Shown: positions 25,366 to 37,183 of the stretch, in pieces
Layout of the letters: every line of letters starts with the position of its first letter
How positions within the stretch are numbered: the first letter of the stretch is position 1
DNA from: Prostheceraeus crozeri
Lineage: Eukaryota > Platyhelminthes > Polycladida > Euryleptidae
NCBI GenBank assembly: GCA_907163375.1
Contig: CAJQUW010001761.1
Span: 1 to 64,000 of the forward strand
Direction of reading: 5' to 3'
DNA: 64,000 nucleotides
Notes under the pieces: model-generated
Told to the model about the DNA's origin: nothing
The model's input: only the letters and a program-made list of their open reading frames with translations
Database searches by the model: none
Program-made: the position numbers and the translations under genes

Positions 25366-26161
25366 TACGTGCAACCAGAAGAATGCTTTCGGCGCATTAA
25401 TTGCATTGAGATTATCATTAATAATGTACAAACGTGATCTATGAATCGGAAAAAGTCTTGGAAAGTTAGTTTTATGGATAAGAACGTAGTAATTTCGCTT
25501 TTGAAGATAAAAAGAATTTAAAATTCAACATAAAACTCTTATACAAACCTATTGAAATGAATAAAATGTCACTTACGTATTAAACAGGCATTACAAGAAT
25601 TAATGATGGAGGAAAGGTGTAAATGCAGAAATTTATACTGACATTGACATAAAAATCATGGCATTAGCAACTATATCAAAAATAATAAGTTGTTGAAGAC
25701 GTCACTTAAATGCCGCATACACAGCAGGCAACGTATGCGGTCCGTAAAGCGACATGTAGGCTGATGCGCATGGAAGGGGGGAGAGTACATCGATTCCATT
25801 GACAGCTGAGTTGATGAATAATGAGGATTCGCGTCAATAAACAATACAAATGGCTTCTTTGAGCGGTTTTCAGCTCAACTTTTCATGATTTTTATTGCTT
25901 ACTGTCATTATGGAGAATGACCTTCGAAATCAAGAAGTTACGTTACAACATATTTTGTTAGGGCATAACTTGATTTATGCTTGATTTCCGATTCGAATGA
26001 ACCATAAAGAAATAATAACTTCCCGGTTGAGAGTCACTGCGACAAAGTACTTCTTGTGTCTCATTTTGGGATCCATAATTTAGCTATGAAAAAAGGAGTT
26101 TATTGACGGTATCTGCTTAGTACAAAAATTAATTGGTTATAAGCAGCACCGCTGTCCATAA

Positions 26162-26400
26162 TCAGGATAGTCTTGCATAAAATGACACGTCAACAGTAGC
26201 GACAACAGTGAGCGATCTTCCAGTCATGACAAATAACCACAGAGATAGCAAATAAGCAGCAAGTCGTATGGCAATGTACACAGCACCACTAATTACACAC
26301 AGAAAGTGTAGGATGTCAATACTAATGCTGACTACTGAGATAACCCACGCCAAACACCAACCTGATATGTCACACGTCTCCGCAGTAAATTATGCACTGC
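26162..26400 (-). other. Hydrophobic minus-strand frame in GPCR A intron
   Basis: An open stretch of about 80 codons without an ATG (it would start at TTG). It contains WVISVVSISIDILHF and CVISGAVYIAIRLAAYLLSL then WLFVMTGRSLTVV. The second part resembles TM3 of a class A receptor: a Cys at the start, SLW-, then a degraded ERY-like end. The unit B copy (55224-55445) differs by one residue over most of this, then shifts frame. It could be a relic GPCR exon in antisense or a chance hydrophobic frame. Confidence 0.25.
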
Positions 26401-26559
26401 AAGTCTAAATAAAGTGAAAAAATAGAAATATGAACAGAGATATAAAAAATCAATGTTGTACAATTACATACGCTACAGCTGTATACATTGCCATAATATT
26501 TGGAAGACGGTAACTTGCAGTAACTTTTGCTCGGTAACTTGACGAACTTTTCGGTCTTG

Positions 26560-26859
26560 ATGGCTTCAGGTGATTCCGAAATTACAATGCAGGAAAAGGT
26601 ATTTCTGGCTAGTGCAGCAATTACTTACGACAGTGCTACCAGAGCGATAAAAGAGTACGAAGAAAGATTCCATCGTAAAGCGCCTGGTCGAACAACAGTT
26701 CAGTATTGGAAAGATCAACTATGGACAGAGGGACAGAGACTTTTGACAGAGAGGTGTGCATCCAAGAAGAAGGACGTCATATTGAACACAAAGTGTAATA
26801 CGTGTATTCATTTATTTTTTCAATGTTTGTCCAAACAAATAGAATTTTTCATTCATTAA
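26560..26859 (+). CDS. Small helix-turn-helix-like ORF, copy A
   Basis: A 99-residue ATG frame inside the intron of GPCR A, with a counterpart in unit B (58283-58651). After MASGDSEITMQEKVFLAS it reads YEERFHRKAPGRTTVQYW. That fits the pattern of the N-terminal helix-turn-helix (DUF4817-like) of mariner-related transposases, in which an R-x-F-x-x-K-A-P motif precedes the recognition helix. No catalytic domain follows. It is more likely a transposon-derived stub than a host gene. About three residues differ between copies before the 3' ends diverge. Confidence 0.35.
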   Translation: MASGDSEITMQEKVFLASAAITYDSATRAIKEYEERFHRKAPGRTTVQYWKDQLWTEGQRLLTERCASKKKDVILNTKCNTCIHLFFQCLSKQIEFFIH

Positions 26860-27393
26860 AATCTTTTACAGTTTGAAAAATAGGCAAAGGATTTGGTGTA
26901 ATACGTGTACTAATTCTTTAATCATTTGAAAGAGAGACTTCAGAAAAAATCACCATTTAAAAAATATTTTTCCTTTCACATGAATAGTTGCAACTTTCTG
27001 CAAACGGTGACAAGGCAGAAGCAACAAGAAACAGATACAGAAACAGAGACATATGAAACACCCTGTACATGCATTATGGGTAGAAAATGGTATCATAGAC
27101 GAAAAGGAAATTTATGAAACCATCAGGAAAAGTGCGTACGCGACTACCTAAAACAACAAATCTGATTAATACAAGTTCATTATCAATATGATGCGCATGT
27201 TGTTTATTGACTATATGCGCACTGACTAATTGACGGACGGCAGTGACTATTGACTATTTCATCAGAGGATCGCTATTGCTGATTCATTCGCAGCAGCAGT
27301 GTTGCGGCCATTTTTTTCAATTGCGCACAGACTGTACACTATTGCTGCGTAAGTTATTGCTTCGTCAGTCAGAAATGTTTTCCGTCGTGTATC

Positions 27394-28131
27394 ATCAGCC
27401 CAGGTGTCAGTCAATTTATTGAGTAAATTAAAAATATCAACACAAATCAGCCCTTCGTTTAATGCACCCTGAGAAATCTGCAATAGCTGAACACTCAATT
27501 ACTGAAGATCACCGCATTGACTGGCAATCTTCATTCAGAGTTAATTGAGCATGAGTCGAACTACAAAAAAGCACAGTTTTTAGAAGCATGGCACTCAAAG
27601 TGTGTTGATTGTGTTTGACTTTCCATCCTTGGCATTTTTTTCAGTTTATTATGATTATTTAGTGATCTGCTTTAACTTACATATGTACATCAATATGGAC
27701 TTTGCCGTCTAACTTTCCATGATTTAAGCTATTGTTCGTTCAGTATTGTTTTTAAAATGCCATTACTTTTATTTCATTCATTGATGTACATACATACATG
27801 TCTCTCTATGTTCGCGCCGACTTTACACATTGTATCATTTCATGTCATGAAACTGGTATAACATTGAAGCATTTCATTCACTGCGTGAAACATTGTGACC
27901 TTTTTTAACAAATCATTCGTCGATTAACATTTTTAAATTCCGTCGAATTTTTAAATTACATTTACGACACACATTATGCCACACTTCATGAATGGGCGTC
28001 ATGAACTGATATGAGGAGATGCCTACTCGATCTTAGTCATATTTCCGCGTATATCAAGTGAATATGCTGCGATTATGACTGAACTGTAGCCTCCTGTTAA
28101 TATTCATGTAGCCTCCTGTAGCCTAATGTAG
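27394..28131. other. Block present only in unit A
   Basis: Unit B goes straight from TTTGTCAG to CCTCCGATTATGACTG at about 59095. The right edge in A has several GTAGCCTCC repeats (28085-28135), so B may have lost the block by recombination between short repeats. No motif was recognised. The minus-strand frame 27262-27498 runs across the edge and has no known family. Confidence 0.5.
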
Positions 28132-30976
28132 CCTCCGATTATAACTGAACTCCTGTTAACGGCATGGTTTCTTCAATTGCAAGCTCAGTCTCAGCAGACT
28201 TTGTAGGTCGAATAAGACACGCCGCTGCTTGATGCTGTTTATGGCGAGACTGAAAGTGATATCCTACTTGTGACACCCAAAGTAGTTAATCTGAAATTCA
28301 CTTCTATCATTACTTATTTTTAACGTCGCAGTTAAATGTCAGATCTACAAAGCTTTTCGACAGTTACCGGTGATCATCGCTAGGCACAAGAGAAGGAATG
28401 AGAATAAATTGTTTTGACTCAGCCACTTGAAAATCAGTCGAGGTTTTGCTCGTACGCATGGCTGAAGCATATTTCACGACGTCGTGAGATATTAACGTAT
28501 GATGAGTTACTACTTTTTTTGAGAAAATGAGTAGGTACAAAACGTCTTGCTAAAAACATTTAGGCAACAATAACAAACGGTGTTGGGATAATTGTCAGCA
28601 TTGACACTATTATGGTTATGCTCTAATAAATATGAATGCTGTCAACAACATCACGTGTCATGAGGATTTTCGAAAATGAATTCCACTGCTCTTAATTTTA
28701 ATGGCTCCTATAAAAAAATGCAATTAAATGACTGATTTGTAATAACTATAGCCAACTTAGGTAAATGATTGCTTAACTTACAATGTGATCACCACATATC
28801 AGGAGAAACAGCGTCCCTTAAGTGCCTTTTGAGGTAGCCTACTACTATACAGTGAATACATTAAAACCCAATAGCCTCCAGGATTCTAAAGCACAGGTAG
28901 GCCTATGAGGTTTTAGCTTCTCCATCTTACAAAAGATAATATTTTTATGATAATCTTTGCAGCTGTACTTTTTGCTCTGTTTTCGACGCCTCCATGATTT
29001 TACATTCCGCAGTTTCAATAATGTATTGAAATGAAATGTCAAACTTGAAAATCCAACATCAAGAATTAGTCTCCGCAAGGTGATTTTAAACAACTTTGCA
29101 ATTTATCAGTTATTCCTTCCGTCTGCTATTGCAATTTATTGATTGCTTCATGTTGCAATTAGGATCAACTGCTGACTTCTTCCAGTGCTTGGCTCATAAT
29201 TAATTTTTGATAGCCCATAACAGAGTTAAAAAACGGGGTGCCATCAGTTACCCGTGACCCGCATTGACGTGAATTGAGCCGTATTTCTAGATACTGAATT
29301 TACATCTAATTAAATCACAAAATAGTGTATGCTTGACCGCTCGTGATCATTCTAGCGTGGACGACTGCATGAAGAATTACTTGAGAATGAAGTAACCTCT
29401 AAAATAAAAGTTAATGTTCTTGAAAACATTATTGTGCATCTGCACAATTAAATTTATCTCAGGAATAGAAAATCATGCTTTTAAAAACATGTTTTCAAAC
29501 CTATATGTTATGTTATGCACTGGTGAGGAACAGAATATAATATTAATGCATGTGCTGTACAATGGTCATGCATATAACATTTGAAGTTAACGCAGTTTTT
29601 CAAATCTTTGTACTTGTCTGAAATTGCCCATAACTCGGGTATGACACCGGCAGTAGAAAATAAATCCGAGTTCTGTATAAATCCAAGTGGACGGAGCTCG
29701 CTTCCACCGCGTCCGGGTCAGAGACGCTGACTTAATGATGCTATAGATGCATTAAATGCCGACTGTCTTCCGGATTTAGAGGTATCTTTCAAAGAAAACA
29801 CGGAAGAGCGTTCTACAGCACATAGAACAGGAAATTCCTGTTTCTTGTTGCATTACCATTGAAGAACATTCAGTAGGTCATTAGAAAGGCTTAAATACAA
29901 ACTAATATAAAAAGCAAATATATTCATTGAAGACCGGTCACCATGGAGGGGTGACACGCAACACTGGCGACCTGAGTCAAACACAGTGACCCGGCTACCC
30001 GTGATCTCTCCCCACATGTAGCGTGTGCTGCGTAGACAGCATGATGGAGGACCTATAGCAAATAGTAGTAAATAGCATAGAGTAGGTATATATAGGTAGT
30101 GTCGACTCAAAAAATATCTTTATACAGTAAAAATTTTCTATGAAAAGATTCAATTTTTTCCGGAGATTGCGATCCCGTGTCCAAAAAATTATTTGAGCAC
30201 TTTTAAAAAATTCAAAATTTTGCAAATTTATATACTACCGACATGGAAGCCCCTTTATAAGTAGCATGAAAAAAGTTGGATATCAAAAAAATGAATATTT
30301 GCTAATAAGCATCCTAACTAAGCGGAAATTGAGCTAATTTGCAAGGGAATTTCATGAGCCGCATTATAATGGAAGTCTTTCTTGCTTACTTGCGAGATCT
30401 TACTTTGTTTTCTTGACTGAAATTTCAACTTTTTAATTCAATTTTCAACGGCATGATTTAATGATTCACTAAAGTCATGTTTCATTTCTTGAATCTGAAT
30501 AGTGATGTGGACCCATTTACATCTTTCAAAGTTAATTGAAATCATTGTCTTGTGATTTTGTTATTTTGCTCTACCAGTGTCAGGTTGCTAATGATATGAT
30601 CTCGCTTAAGAAGATTCTCTTAAGGTTAAGCATGAAAGCAATATCATCATCGAGTTGCTAATTTAACAAGCATCACATCTCCAAGGCTGTCATGACACGG
30701 ACGATCTGTAAAATACCATAATTCCTTCTGCATTACAATCATGATCACTCAATTCCGTTGTAATTTCTTCAAAACTGCAAAAATTTACATATCTCACATT
30801 TGGTGACAATTCCACCTGTATCCCACACGAGTTCATTTAACAAAATCGAAAGTGTATACACATTTGGGATTTAATAAATGCAGAGTTACCACTCTACCTA
30901 ATATACTTACTGTATGGTAAATAGTAGTCGCCAAAAGCCCTTGGCTTGTTTTAATTCTTATTCCATCTTTTTCTAG

Positions 30977-31645
30977 GTACGCAGCGTCAAGCACCCGATG
31001 AAGATAGTAAGGAGAAGTGTGGTTGACCTCATCGTTTTCCTCCTATGCTTCATTCAATTCCTCCTCTGTGCTCCTTACGCCATCCTCACAACGGCTTTTT
31101 ACTGTCCTGCTTGGGGAAGATTTAAGTTCCTCTTCTCTCGTCAGGAGGTGACCCTGTATCGTGTTTATGTCGAGGCCATTCTTCACACTATTCTGCCGAC
31201 CATCCTTGTGGCTGCAGTGTCTCATTCTCTCTTGCAGGAGGTCCGGAAGGCAAATGTGTTCCGAGCAGGAGCTGGAGTGTCCAATAATGCTCCTCTCTCA
31301 GTCTCCAAGGCCGTCCTGAAATTAAATTTAATCTTCCTTGCGTGCAACATTCCCCACGCCGTTTACATCGCGCTCTACATCTACAGGCTAGTACACGGAG
31401 TGGGATTCGGCTTAGAGATCAAGAACATGATCGTTGTATTCGCTGACTTAGCCGCCTGTGTGAATTCTGGAATTAATTTCCTGATCTATTACACCACTGA
31501 TTTCCGCTTCAAAGAGTCGTGCCAGCTTTTTTTCGGAAGGGGAGAAAGATCGAGTCAGCAGATATCCTTCTCCAACAGAAGCAATACCAGAGAGGAATTT
31601 GTACAACATGGAAGGAAGGATGTCGTGGGAGAGACACAGACATGA
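30977..31645 (+). CDS. Rhodopsin-class GPCR, copy A, exon 2
   Basis: Second coding exon (222 codons plus TGA), entered through CTTTTTCTAG in phase 0 after a 7322-base intron. Residues are numbered over the joined protein. VRSVKHP (137-143) takes the place of the usual RYxAVxHP after TM3. TM4 is about 151-175, C179 lies in the second extracellular loop, and TM5 (about 199-222) has P210. TM6 (about 247-272) has C259-N-I-P262 in place of CWxP. TM7 (about 285-309) has N303-F-L-I-Y307 in place of NPxxY. A serine-rich tail of about 45 residues (SSQQISFSNRSNTREE) offers phosphorylation sites. An AATAAA lies at 31918-31923. A 245-base inverted-repeat arm starts 60 nt after the stop. The missing DRY, Cys3.25 and Trp6.48 make canonical activation uncertain. 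Confidence 0.9.
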   Translation, partial: VRSVKHPMKIVRRSVVDLIVFLLCFIQFLLCAPYAILTTAFYCPAWGRFKFLFSRQEVTLYRVYVEAILHTILPTILVAAVSHSLLQEVRKANVFRAGAGVSNNAPLSVSKAVLKLNLIFLACNIPHAVYIALYIYRLVHGVGFGLEIKNMIVVFADLAACVNSGINFLIYYTTDFRFKESCQLFFGRGERSSQQISFSNRSNTREEFVQHGRKDVVGETQT

Positions 31646-31704
31646 ATTCATCACGCCTTACCAATGCCTGCAGACTGTTTCACAATTCTCTTCAAAGCAT
31701 TCTT

Positions 31705-31949
31705 ATCCGGCAGCTAGAAAGAGTTTCTGCAGGGAACGAAGCCGAAGATGAGACTTTCACAGAATGATGTACACCCTATGCCTACTACAAATCCGAACGT
31801 CTGCCGAGTTCTAACTCGTTCCTCTTCTTGTCAGATAGGATTAAAGAAAACAGTTAATCCAATGAAAAGCAAATTGAAGAATTTTGTAAAATGAACTTTC
31901 TATATTTTCTCTTAACAAATAAAAACTTCTTAGTCCAGAACCATAATTT
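31705..31949 (-). repeat. R2 inverted-repeat left arm, 3' of GPCR A
   Basis: Reverse complement aligns with 34293-34547 over the full length. Paired landmarks are TCCGGCAG, TTCTGCAG.GAA.GA.GCCGA, ACAAGAAGAGGAAC and AGTC.AGA..ATAAT. In unit B the two arms are only about 220 bases apart (62721-62968 and 63192-63437). Here the space has been widened by a transposon. If the GPCR transcript spans both arms, they would form a long imperfect double strand. Confidence 0.8.
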
Positions 31950-32249
31950 TTGACATGGAATGTCTTCAGGTCTTTGTGCATCAGGGTCCGCCAAAAGTCG
32001 CATAGGGATTATAAATGACTGTAAAAATGGTAAGAATGACTATTGCGACTAAATTTTATTACAGAGTTACAAATGAAACATAAATGCCACATAAATTTCA
32101 TAACATTATGTATGGAAAATTGCATCACGTAAGTGACCATCTTGGTATATGATACAAGATTGCACCATCTTTACAGCACTCATCATCACATATCTCAAAA
32201 TTTGCCGACTTATCAACTGGATTTCATTTCGTATATTTTCGCTTTCTGC

Positions 32250-33184
32250 ACTGTTGGTTCTCGGCTTTGAAGCGTGCATTCTCTCTTTTAAATATCCCCA
32301 AAAAAAAAATCTGGAGGAGACAAATCTGGGGATCTCGGAGGCCGGGAGAACTCACATCCTCCAGATATGATGCGATGCTGAAAAATTTAATGTAAAAGTT
32401 TAAATGTTTCATTAGCACAGTGACACGGGGCACCATCTTGCTGAAACCATAGATCAACTTGATTTGGCAATGTCTTAATTGTTGATATCAAGAACGACCT
32501 TATCATTTCTCGGTGCTTTGAACCATCTACTATCACTGCTTTTCCATTGGCATCTTCGAAAAATGTATGGTACCATAATCCAGTCGTGCATAATTTCACA
32601 CCATAGTGCTACCCTCTCAGGATGTAGGGGTAACTGGTGAATTACTGGAGGGTTTTCTGTAGACCAAAAGCAATAATTGTGCTTGTTTACAAATCCACAC
32701 AAGTTGAAATGTGGTTCGTCATTCATTATCAGCGAAGTGAGACTGTCCTCTCTACCAGAAAACTCAGCAAAACGCCTCGCATAGTGTAATCTCGCTTCAA
32801 AGTCACTTAAAGAGACCCTCTGTACAATCTGCACTTTATATGGATAGCAAGAAAAATCTTCTTTTAAGATTCTTCTCAAAGATGTTTCAGAGATCTGAAG
32901 CTCTATGGAACGTCGTTTCACAGACATGAGAGGACATCTCGCAATATCTCTCACGGTCTCAATGAACGATGAGCTGCTGTCTGTCTGCCTGATCTTACTT
33001 TGTCCTGAACATTTCCAAACACTCGAAAGCGTGAAACACAACGACGAATAGCATGATCAGCGGCCGGAGCTTTTCTAGCATTGTTCAACCGGCGATAAGC
33101 TCTGTGAGCTGTAACGATCGACCGGTTGCTAACAAAAAACAGTTCAAAAATCTGAGAGCGCTGTTGGCTAGTCCAGTTATTCAT
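32250..33184 (-). pseudogene. DUF4817-type mariner-like transposase, frameshifted
   Basis: Starts MNNWTSQQRSQIFELFF (33184), the N-terminal helix-turn-helix. It continues with a second HTH (ISETSLRRILKEDFSCYPYK) and the catalytic core: NDEPHFNLCGFVNK (first Asp), WFQQDGAPCH (second Asp) and, near 32300-32360, RPPRSPDLSPPDFF (third Asp). All three catalytic acidic residues appear to be present. The sequence is spread over at least three frames, with breaks around 33000, 32500-32600 and 32370, so it is not functional. Intact relatives cut and paste at TA sites. Typical length is about 340 residues, and the preserved parts cover most of that. Confidence 0.82.
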
Positions 33185-33254
33185 TATAAATCATTGACGA
33201 AGTAGGCCTATCGAAAGTAAACATGAATTGGAAATGGCACAGCTCGAAATTTGA

Positions 33255-33936
33255 ATTGTCTCAATTGCAGATGATGTGAAATTGCTATGCCATTTTGCAT
33301 AGAAATCCATTGGAGGCACACCTCATTACCGGTGAAAACAAAGTTCAAGTCGACAATTTCCGTCCGCAAGATCATGTGTACTGTGTTTTGGGATAGAAAG
33401 GAGTTTTATTGGTTGACTTTGTACCTAAAGGCAATACGGTCAATTCAAGCGCATACCGTGAGACTTTGAAGAAACTGCGACGAGCTATCCAGAATAAGCG
33501 ATGAGGGATGCTTTCTCGCGGCATCGTTCTGCTTCATGACAACGCCCGGCCACACACTGCCAATGCAACCCAAGAGCTTCTCGCAACTTTCAAATGGGAC
33601 CTTTTTGACCGTCCACCGTATAGTCCTGACCTCGCGCCTAGCGATTATCATCTGTTTCAACACCTGAAATGCTTTCTCGGAGGCAAGCATTTCTACGATG
33701 ACGATGCCCTGAAACAAGCCGTCACTACTTGGATAACTTCACAGGGAAGAGACTTCTTCGATGAGGGCATAAAAGGACTGCCAGTGCGATGTGAGAAGTG
33801 TTTGAATAATGATGGTAATTACGTGGAAAAGTAACTTTTACCCTTAGTGAATTTTGAATATATTTTGAATGGATCAAAATTTCTAGTTTTCTTGTAATTT
33901 CTTATCGGAACTTATTTTCTGGATATCCCTCGTATA
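33255..33936 (+). mobile_element. Nested, 5'-truncated mariner
   Basis: Right end TTATTTTCTGGATATCCCTC then GTA matches a mariner terminal repeat (inward GAGGGATATCCAGAAAATAA). Coding sequence runs from IHWRHTS.PVKTKFKSTIS to a TAA at 33832-33834. The left end and the first half of the transposase are missing, including the first catalytic Asp. It lies wholly inside the element at 31982-34114, so it came later. Confidence 0.8.
33287..33834 (+). pseudogene. Mariner transposase, C-terminal half
   Basis: KFKSTISVRKIMCTVFWDRK is followed after one frameshift by GIVLLHDNARPHTANATQEL (second catalytic Asp) and PPYSPDLAPSDYHLF (third Asp). It then runs through the conserved GGKHFYDDDALKQAVTTW segment to KCLNNDGNYVEK and the stop. 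This is the DD34D mariner pattern. The N-terminal DNA-binding domain and first Asp are absent. It cannot act as a transposase. Confidence 0.85.
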
Positions 33937-34292
33937 TTTGATGTTTTCAAACGTCAAATTCCATTCAAGAAGATTATGATCAACTTTGTGATTCTAAGCA
34001 TCTGGAAAATTTTCGGGCATGGTCTATGCACAAGAAGACATATTAGTCTCCAATTTGTTATTAACAATCAACACTATCGACACGAAATCCCTATACGACT
34101 TTTGACGGACCCAGTATTATCATGCTTCTGATCGGCGATGTATGCGAGAATGTGGATCAATGTGAATAAAGTGGGCCAACATGTTGGTGGTGGTCTATAT
34201 TAGGAGGTTTGCAAAATCTGAATATGTGTAACTTCATAGATAAATGTTCGTGAACATGATAAAAAATAACCTGAATACATTTCATGTCTAAC

Positions 34293-34547
34293 ATTATACC
34301 TCTAGACTTACATGCAGTAATTCTAAGTTGATAAGAGAAAACATTGGGATTTTCATTTCCCTCAAAATCTGCAATCTGCGTCCCCATTGGATTAACTTGG
34401 GTTTTTTCTTTGATCCTGTCTGACAAGAAGAGGAACTATCTAGAGCTCGGCAGACGCCCTGATTCGCAGTAGGCATATGGTGTGCATCACTCTGAAAGTC
34501 TCATTTTCGGCCTCATTCTCTGCAGAACCTCGTTCTGACTGCCGGAC
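34293..34547 (+). repeat. R2 inverted-repeat right arm, unit A
   Basis: Partner of 31705-31949. Single copies in the same orientation occur at 1513-1745 and, shortened, within 13225-13300 and 40765-40850, so R2 is a dispersed family and not just local sequence. Confidence 0.8.
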
Positions 34548-34966
34548 TATTCATTCCATTGATGAGTCGTTGATTGTTTCCGGTTTACAGTCGGTAGATG
34601 ATTATTGTTCAACGATACTGAATGCACCGATCATGGAAATTGATAGCATGTAGAGCGGAACTACATTTATATTGCACTGAAAGAACCTCATCATAATCAT
34701 TGCATTTGTTTGTGAATTTCTTCTAAGTTGGTTTCTGAGATGGTCTTCATGCAAGCAGATGATCATCTGTCAACAGTCGCCGTCGGTCGGTTCTGATTGA
34801 CATCAATTTCTGTGGTTTACCTAACTGTTTCGAAAGAGGATTAATAGAATTTTCAAAGCCCAATCGATACTTATCATTACGGCCGGTGTCTTTTTACTAC
34901 ACCTTAACAAAATTGCCAATTTCTTGTTGGATATTTGAGAGAATGTTGAATAACTCCTTTTCTAAC

Positions 34967-36153
34967 TGTGGATTGACTGTGTCCATCAGAACTGTGATCA
35001 GTTAGTTATACTTCCATGAAGTCACCTTTTTCCTTTCGGTGGCAATTTTCATGAATGGGAAATACGTGTACATCAATGAAATCACCTGTCTTCGAATATG
35101 AAGTCAATATAACTATAAACGTTGTTTCTTTTTCACTTTCTTCTGCAAAGTCATTCTGTGAAAAATAAAAGAAGTGTATATGCGTGTATCACTTGAAGTA
35201 CACCGTCAGCGAAAGTCATTCGACACTGTTTGACTAGCGAACTCTGCACTGATAAGTTTCCATGACAAAATATGCGAGGTGCCCTGATTCAATGGCCACG
35301 ATAGCACATAGATAAACAAAATATTTTTGAAAAATTTTATTATTAAAAGTCTTATCAGCCGCACTGCAAAGAAATCGCAGGATGAAATAACAGAAAGTAC
35401 CCTGTTGTGCAGTAATTCAGGTTTTTTCCGCCATTCTAGACATTCACATAGGCCATAATTCCGAGCCGCACTGACGAGACCTTGAAGGACGAATCACAGC
35501 TCGTATGGCTGCCAAGGAATCAAGTGGTGCGATAGTTCAAGTCTGAGGACATCTTATTGTTCTATGTCCTGGTTACAGAGATAAATTGCTTTGTCTGCGT
35601 GTTCGGGTTTAGGGATGACTTTTCTCAATACTGATGGTCACGGCCAGAACATCAACTTTCCATTGAACGTAATGTAAATTCAAGGCTGAATTCTGACGAG
35701 CAAAAAGATTCACACCACATTAAACGTTAGAGCCAGTAAATTTAGATTGTGAAGAGTTGAGCGGTGTGAATGACATTTCCATTTGACGAGTTTATCACGG
35801 AGGAAAATTGATTCAAAGAAATGTACTTTTCACTTGACAGACCCGCCTGCAATCTGACCGTTGAAGCTCGCAGGTTCTCTGATAAGAGCTGCTGCTGCAA
35901 TGTGAGCGTTTTCCAAATCATACAGACCAAAGAGAGATGAATTTCTATAACATATTCCATCGCCTTTGCAATTGCAAATAATGGCTGGGATTGGATTATG
36001 TCCGCTCTAGACTAACCCACACTCGAATGAATCTATCTCTATGGTCCTGGTGAACTGGCACTCAGCAATCCGTATGCATTCAGAACGACAGTGTAGCTTC
36101 ATGCAATGCACAAAAATCGCACACATTTTCAAGTAAGGCTGTTTCACTACATA
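34967..36153. other. No recognised feature
   Basis: Past the point where units A and B stop aligning. No family motif or repeat was recognised. Confidence 0.4.
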
Positions 36154-37183
36154 ATTAGATTGTTTAACAGCATCAGGTTGCTAGAAGTGCAAACTGATTC
36201 AAAACGATGGTACATCCACGGCAAAAAGAAATTTTTAATACCTTGCAGAGATAGGAAAAACAGTCGTAAATCGCTTGCGGATTGATGTGAATTCCCTCAG
36301 AGTGCTCCGATCGCCACGATTCCTTCACATTCGAAGAATTCAGATCATTGCGCAAAAGTTTTCTCGATAATGTTGGGCCCTCCGATCATTGTCAAAAAAA
36401 TGTTAGTGGGCGTACGAAAAAGCGCTCACAACCTTTTCTGTAGAACTTGATGTCGCTTTGCTGTGTGATCCGGTTGATAACAGTCACTGAAACTTCACAC
36501 AATTTGGCGTGTTTAATGTTGAACTGGCTGCTCACTGTTCGATTGCTATGGCAATATGTCAGCAGAGGGTGCCATTTCATTTACGTTACATGTTCCAATG
36601 TTTCTTTTCTAGTCAAACCACAGAATTGGACATGTCGTCTCTTCTTCCGTTTGACTAGAAAGGAAGCATTGGAACACGTAACGTTAATGAAATGGCGCAA
36701 TCTCCTCACATAATACCATAGCAATCGGACAATGAGCAGCCAGTTCAACATTAAAAACGCCAAATTGTGTAAAGTTTCAGTGACTGTTATCAACCGGATC
36801 ACACAGCAAAGAGACACAGTCGATGTCAAGTTCTACAGAGAAGTTTGTGAACGTTTTTTCATGCGCCTGCTAACTTTTTTTAAAAATGATCGGAGACCCC
36901 AACATTATCGAGAAAACTTTTGCGCTATGTTCTGAATTCTTCGAAGCTGAAAGAATCTTGGCGATCGAAGCATTTTAAAGGAATTCAGAGCAATCCGCAA
37001 GCGACGCACGACTATTTTTCCTATCTCTGTAAGGTATTAAAAATTTCTTTTTGCCCACTTAATAAGTTCCTGCATGTGCCATTGTTTTGAATCAGTCTGC
37101 ACTTCTAGCAAAGTGATGCGGTTAAACAATCTAATTCTGTGAGTCAAACAGAGGAAGAGACGACTTTTCTAATTCTGTGTGAA
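36154..37183. repeat. Large palindrome of two R1 copies, head to head
   Basis: The left arm (36154-36617, minus orientation) pairs with the right arm (about 36647-37135). ATTAGATTGTTTAAC at the left end matches GTTAAACAATCTAAT at the right end. The ~30-base centre is the R1 terminal block (CACAGAATTGGACATGTCG then TCTCTTCTTCC). A second, inverted copy of that block lies at 37136-37183, so 36615-37183 looks like one R1 element with terminal inverted repeats of about 40 bases. The left arm is a second copy lacking its outer end. Product unknown, coding capacity broken. Confidence 0.8.

Larger units (their letters stand above)
31982..34114 (-). mobile_element. Mariner-superfamily transposon with DUF4817-type transposase
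   Basis: About 28-bp terminal inverted repeats: the left end starts CAGGGTCCGCCAAAAGTCGC, and the right end read inward starts CTGGGTCCGTCAAAAGTCGT, each then continuing into TAGGGATT. Unit B shows the empty site near 63020 (GGTGATATTATCATGC). The right flank keeps TA; the left flank reads AT rather than TA, probably through mutation. The interior holds a minus-strand transposase (about 33184 to 32250) and, upstream of its start, a second truncated mariner in opposite orientation. It inserted between the two R2 arms after the A/B duplication, or was lost precisely from B. Confidence 0.88.
17691..34966 (+). repeat. Tandem segmental duplication, unit A
   Basis: Collinear with unit B (41367-63893), from AGCGAAAATTTGTAGCCATG-like sequence at the left to TCCTTTTCTAAC at the right. 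Noncoding stretches compared by eye differ at roughly 2-5% of positions, apart from large indels. The unit holds GPCR copy A. Blocks present here and absent from B are 19824-20629, 21085-21431, 27394-28131 and 31982-34114. Direct, head-to-tail arrangement points to unequal exchange or replication-based duplication rather than retroposition, since introns are included. Confidence 0.93.

Noticed and set aside
31043-31225. Minus-strand frame inside GPCR exon 2, repeated in copy B
   Set aside because: Antisense shadow of the receptor reading frame; it is kept only because the sense exon is kept.
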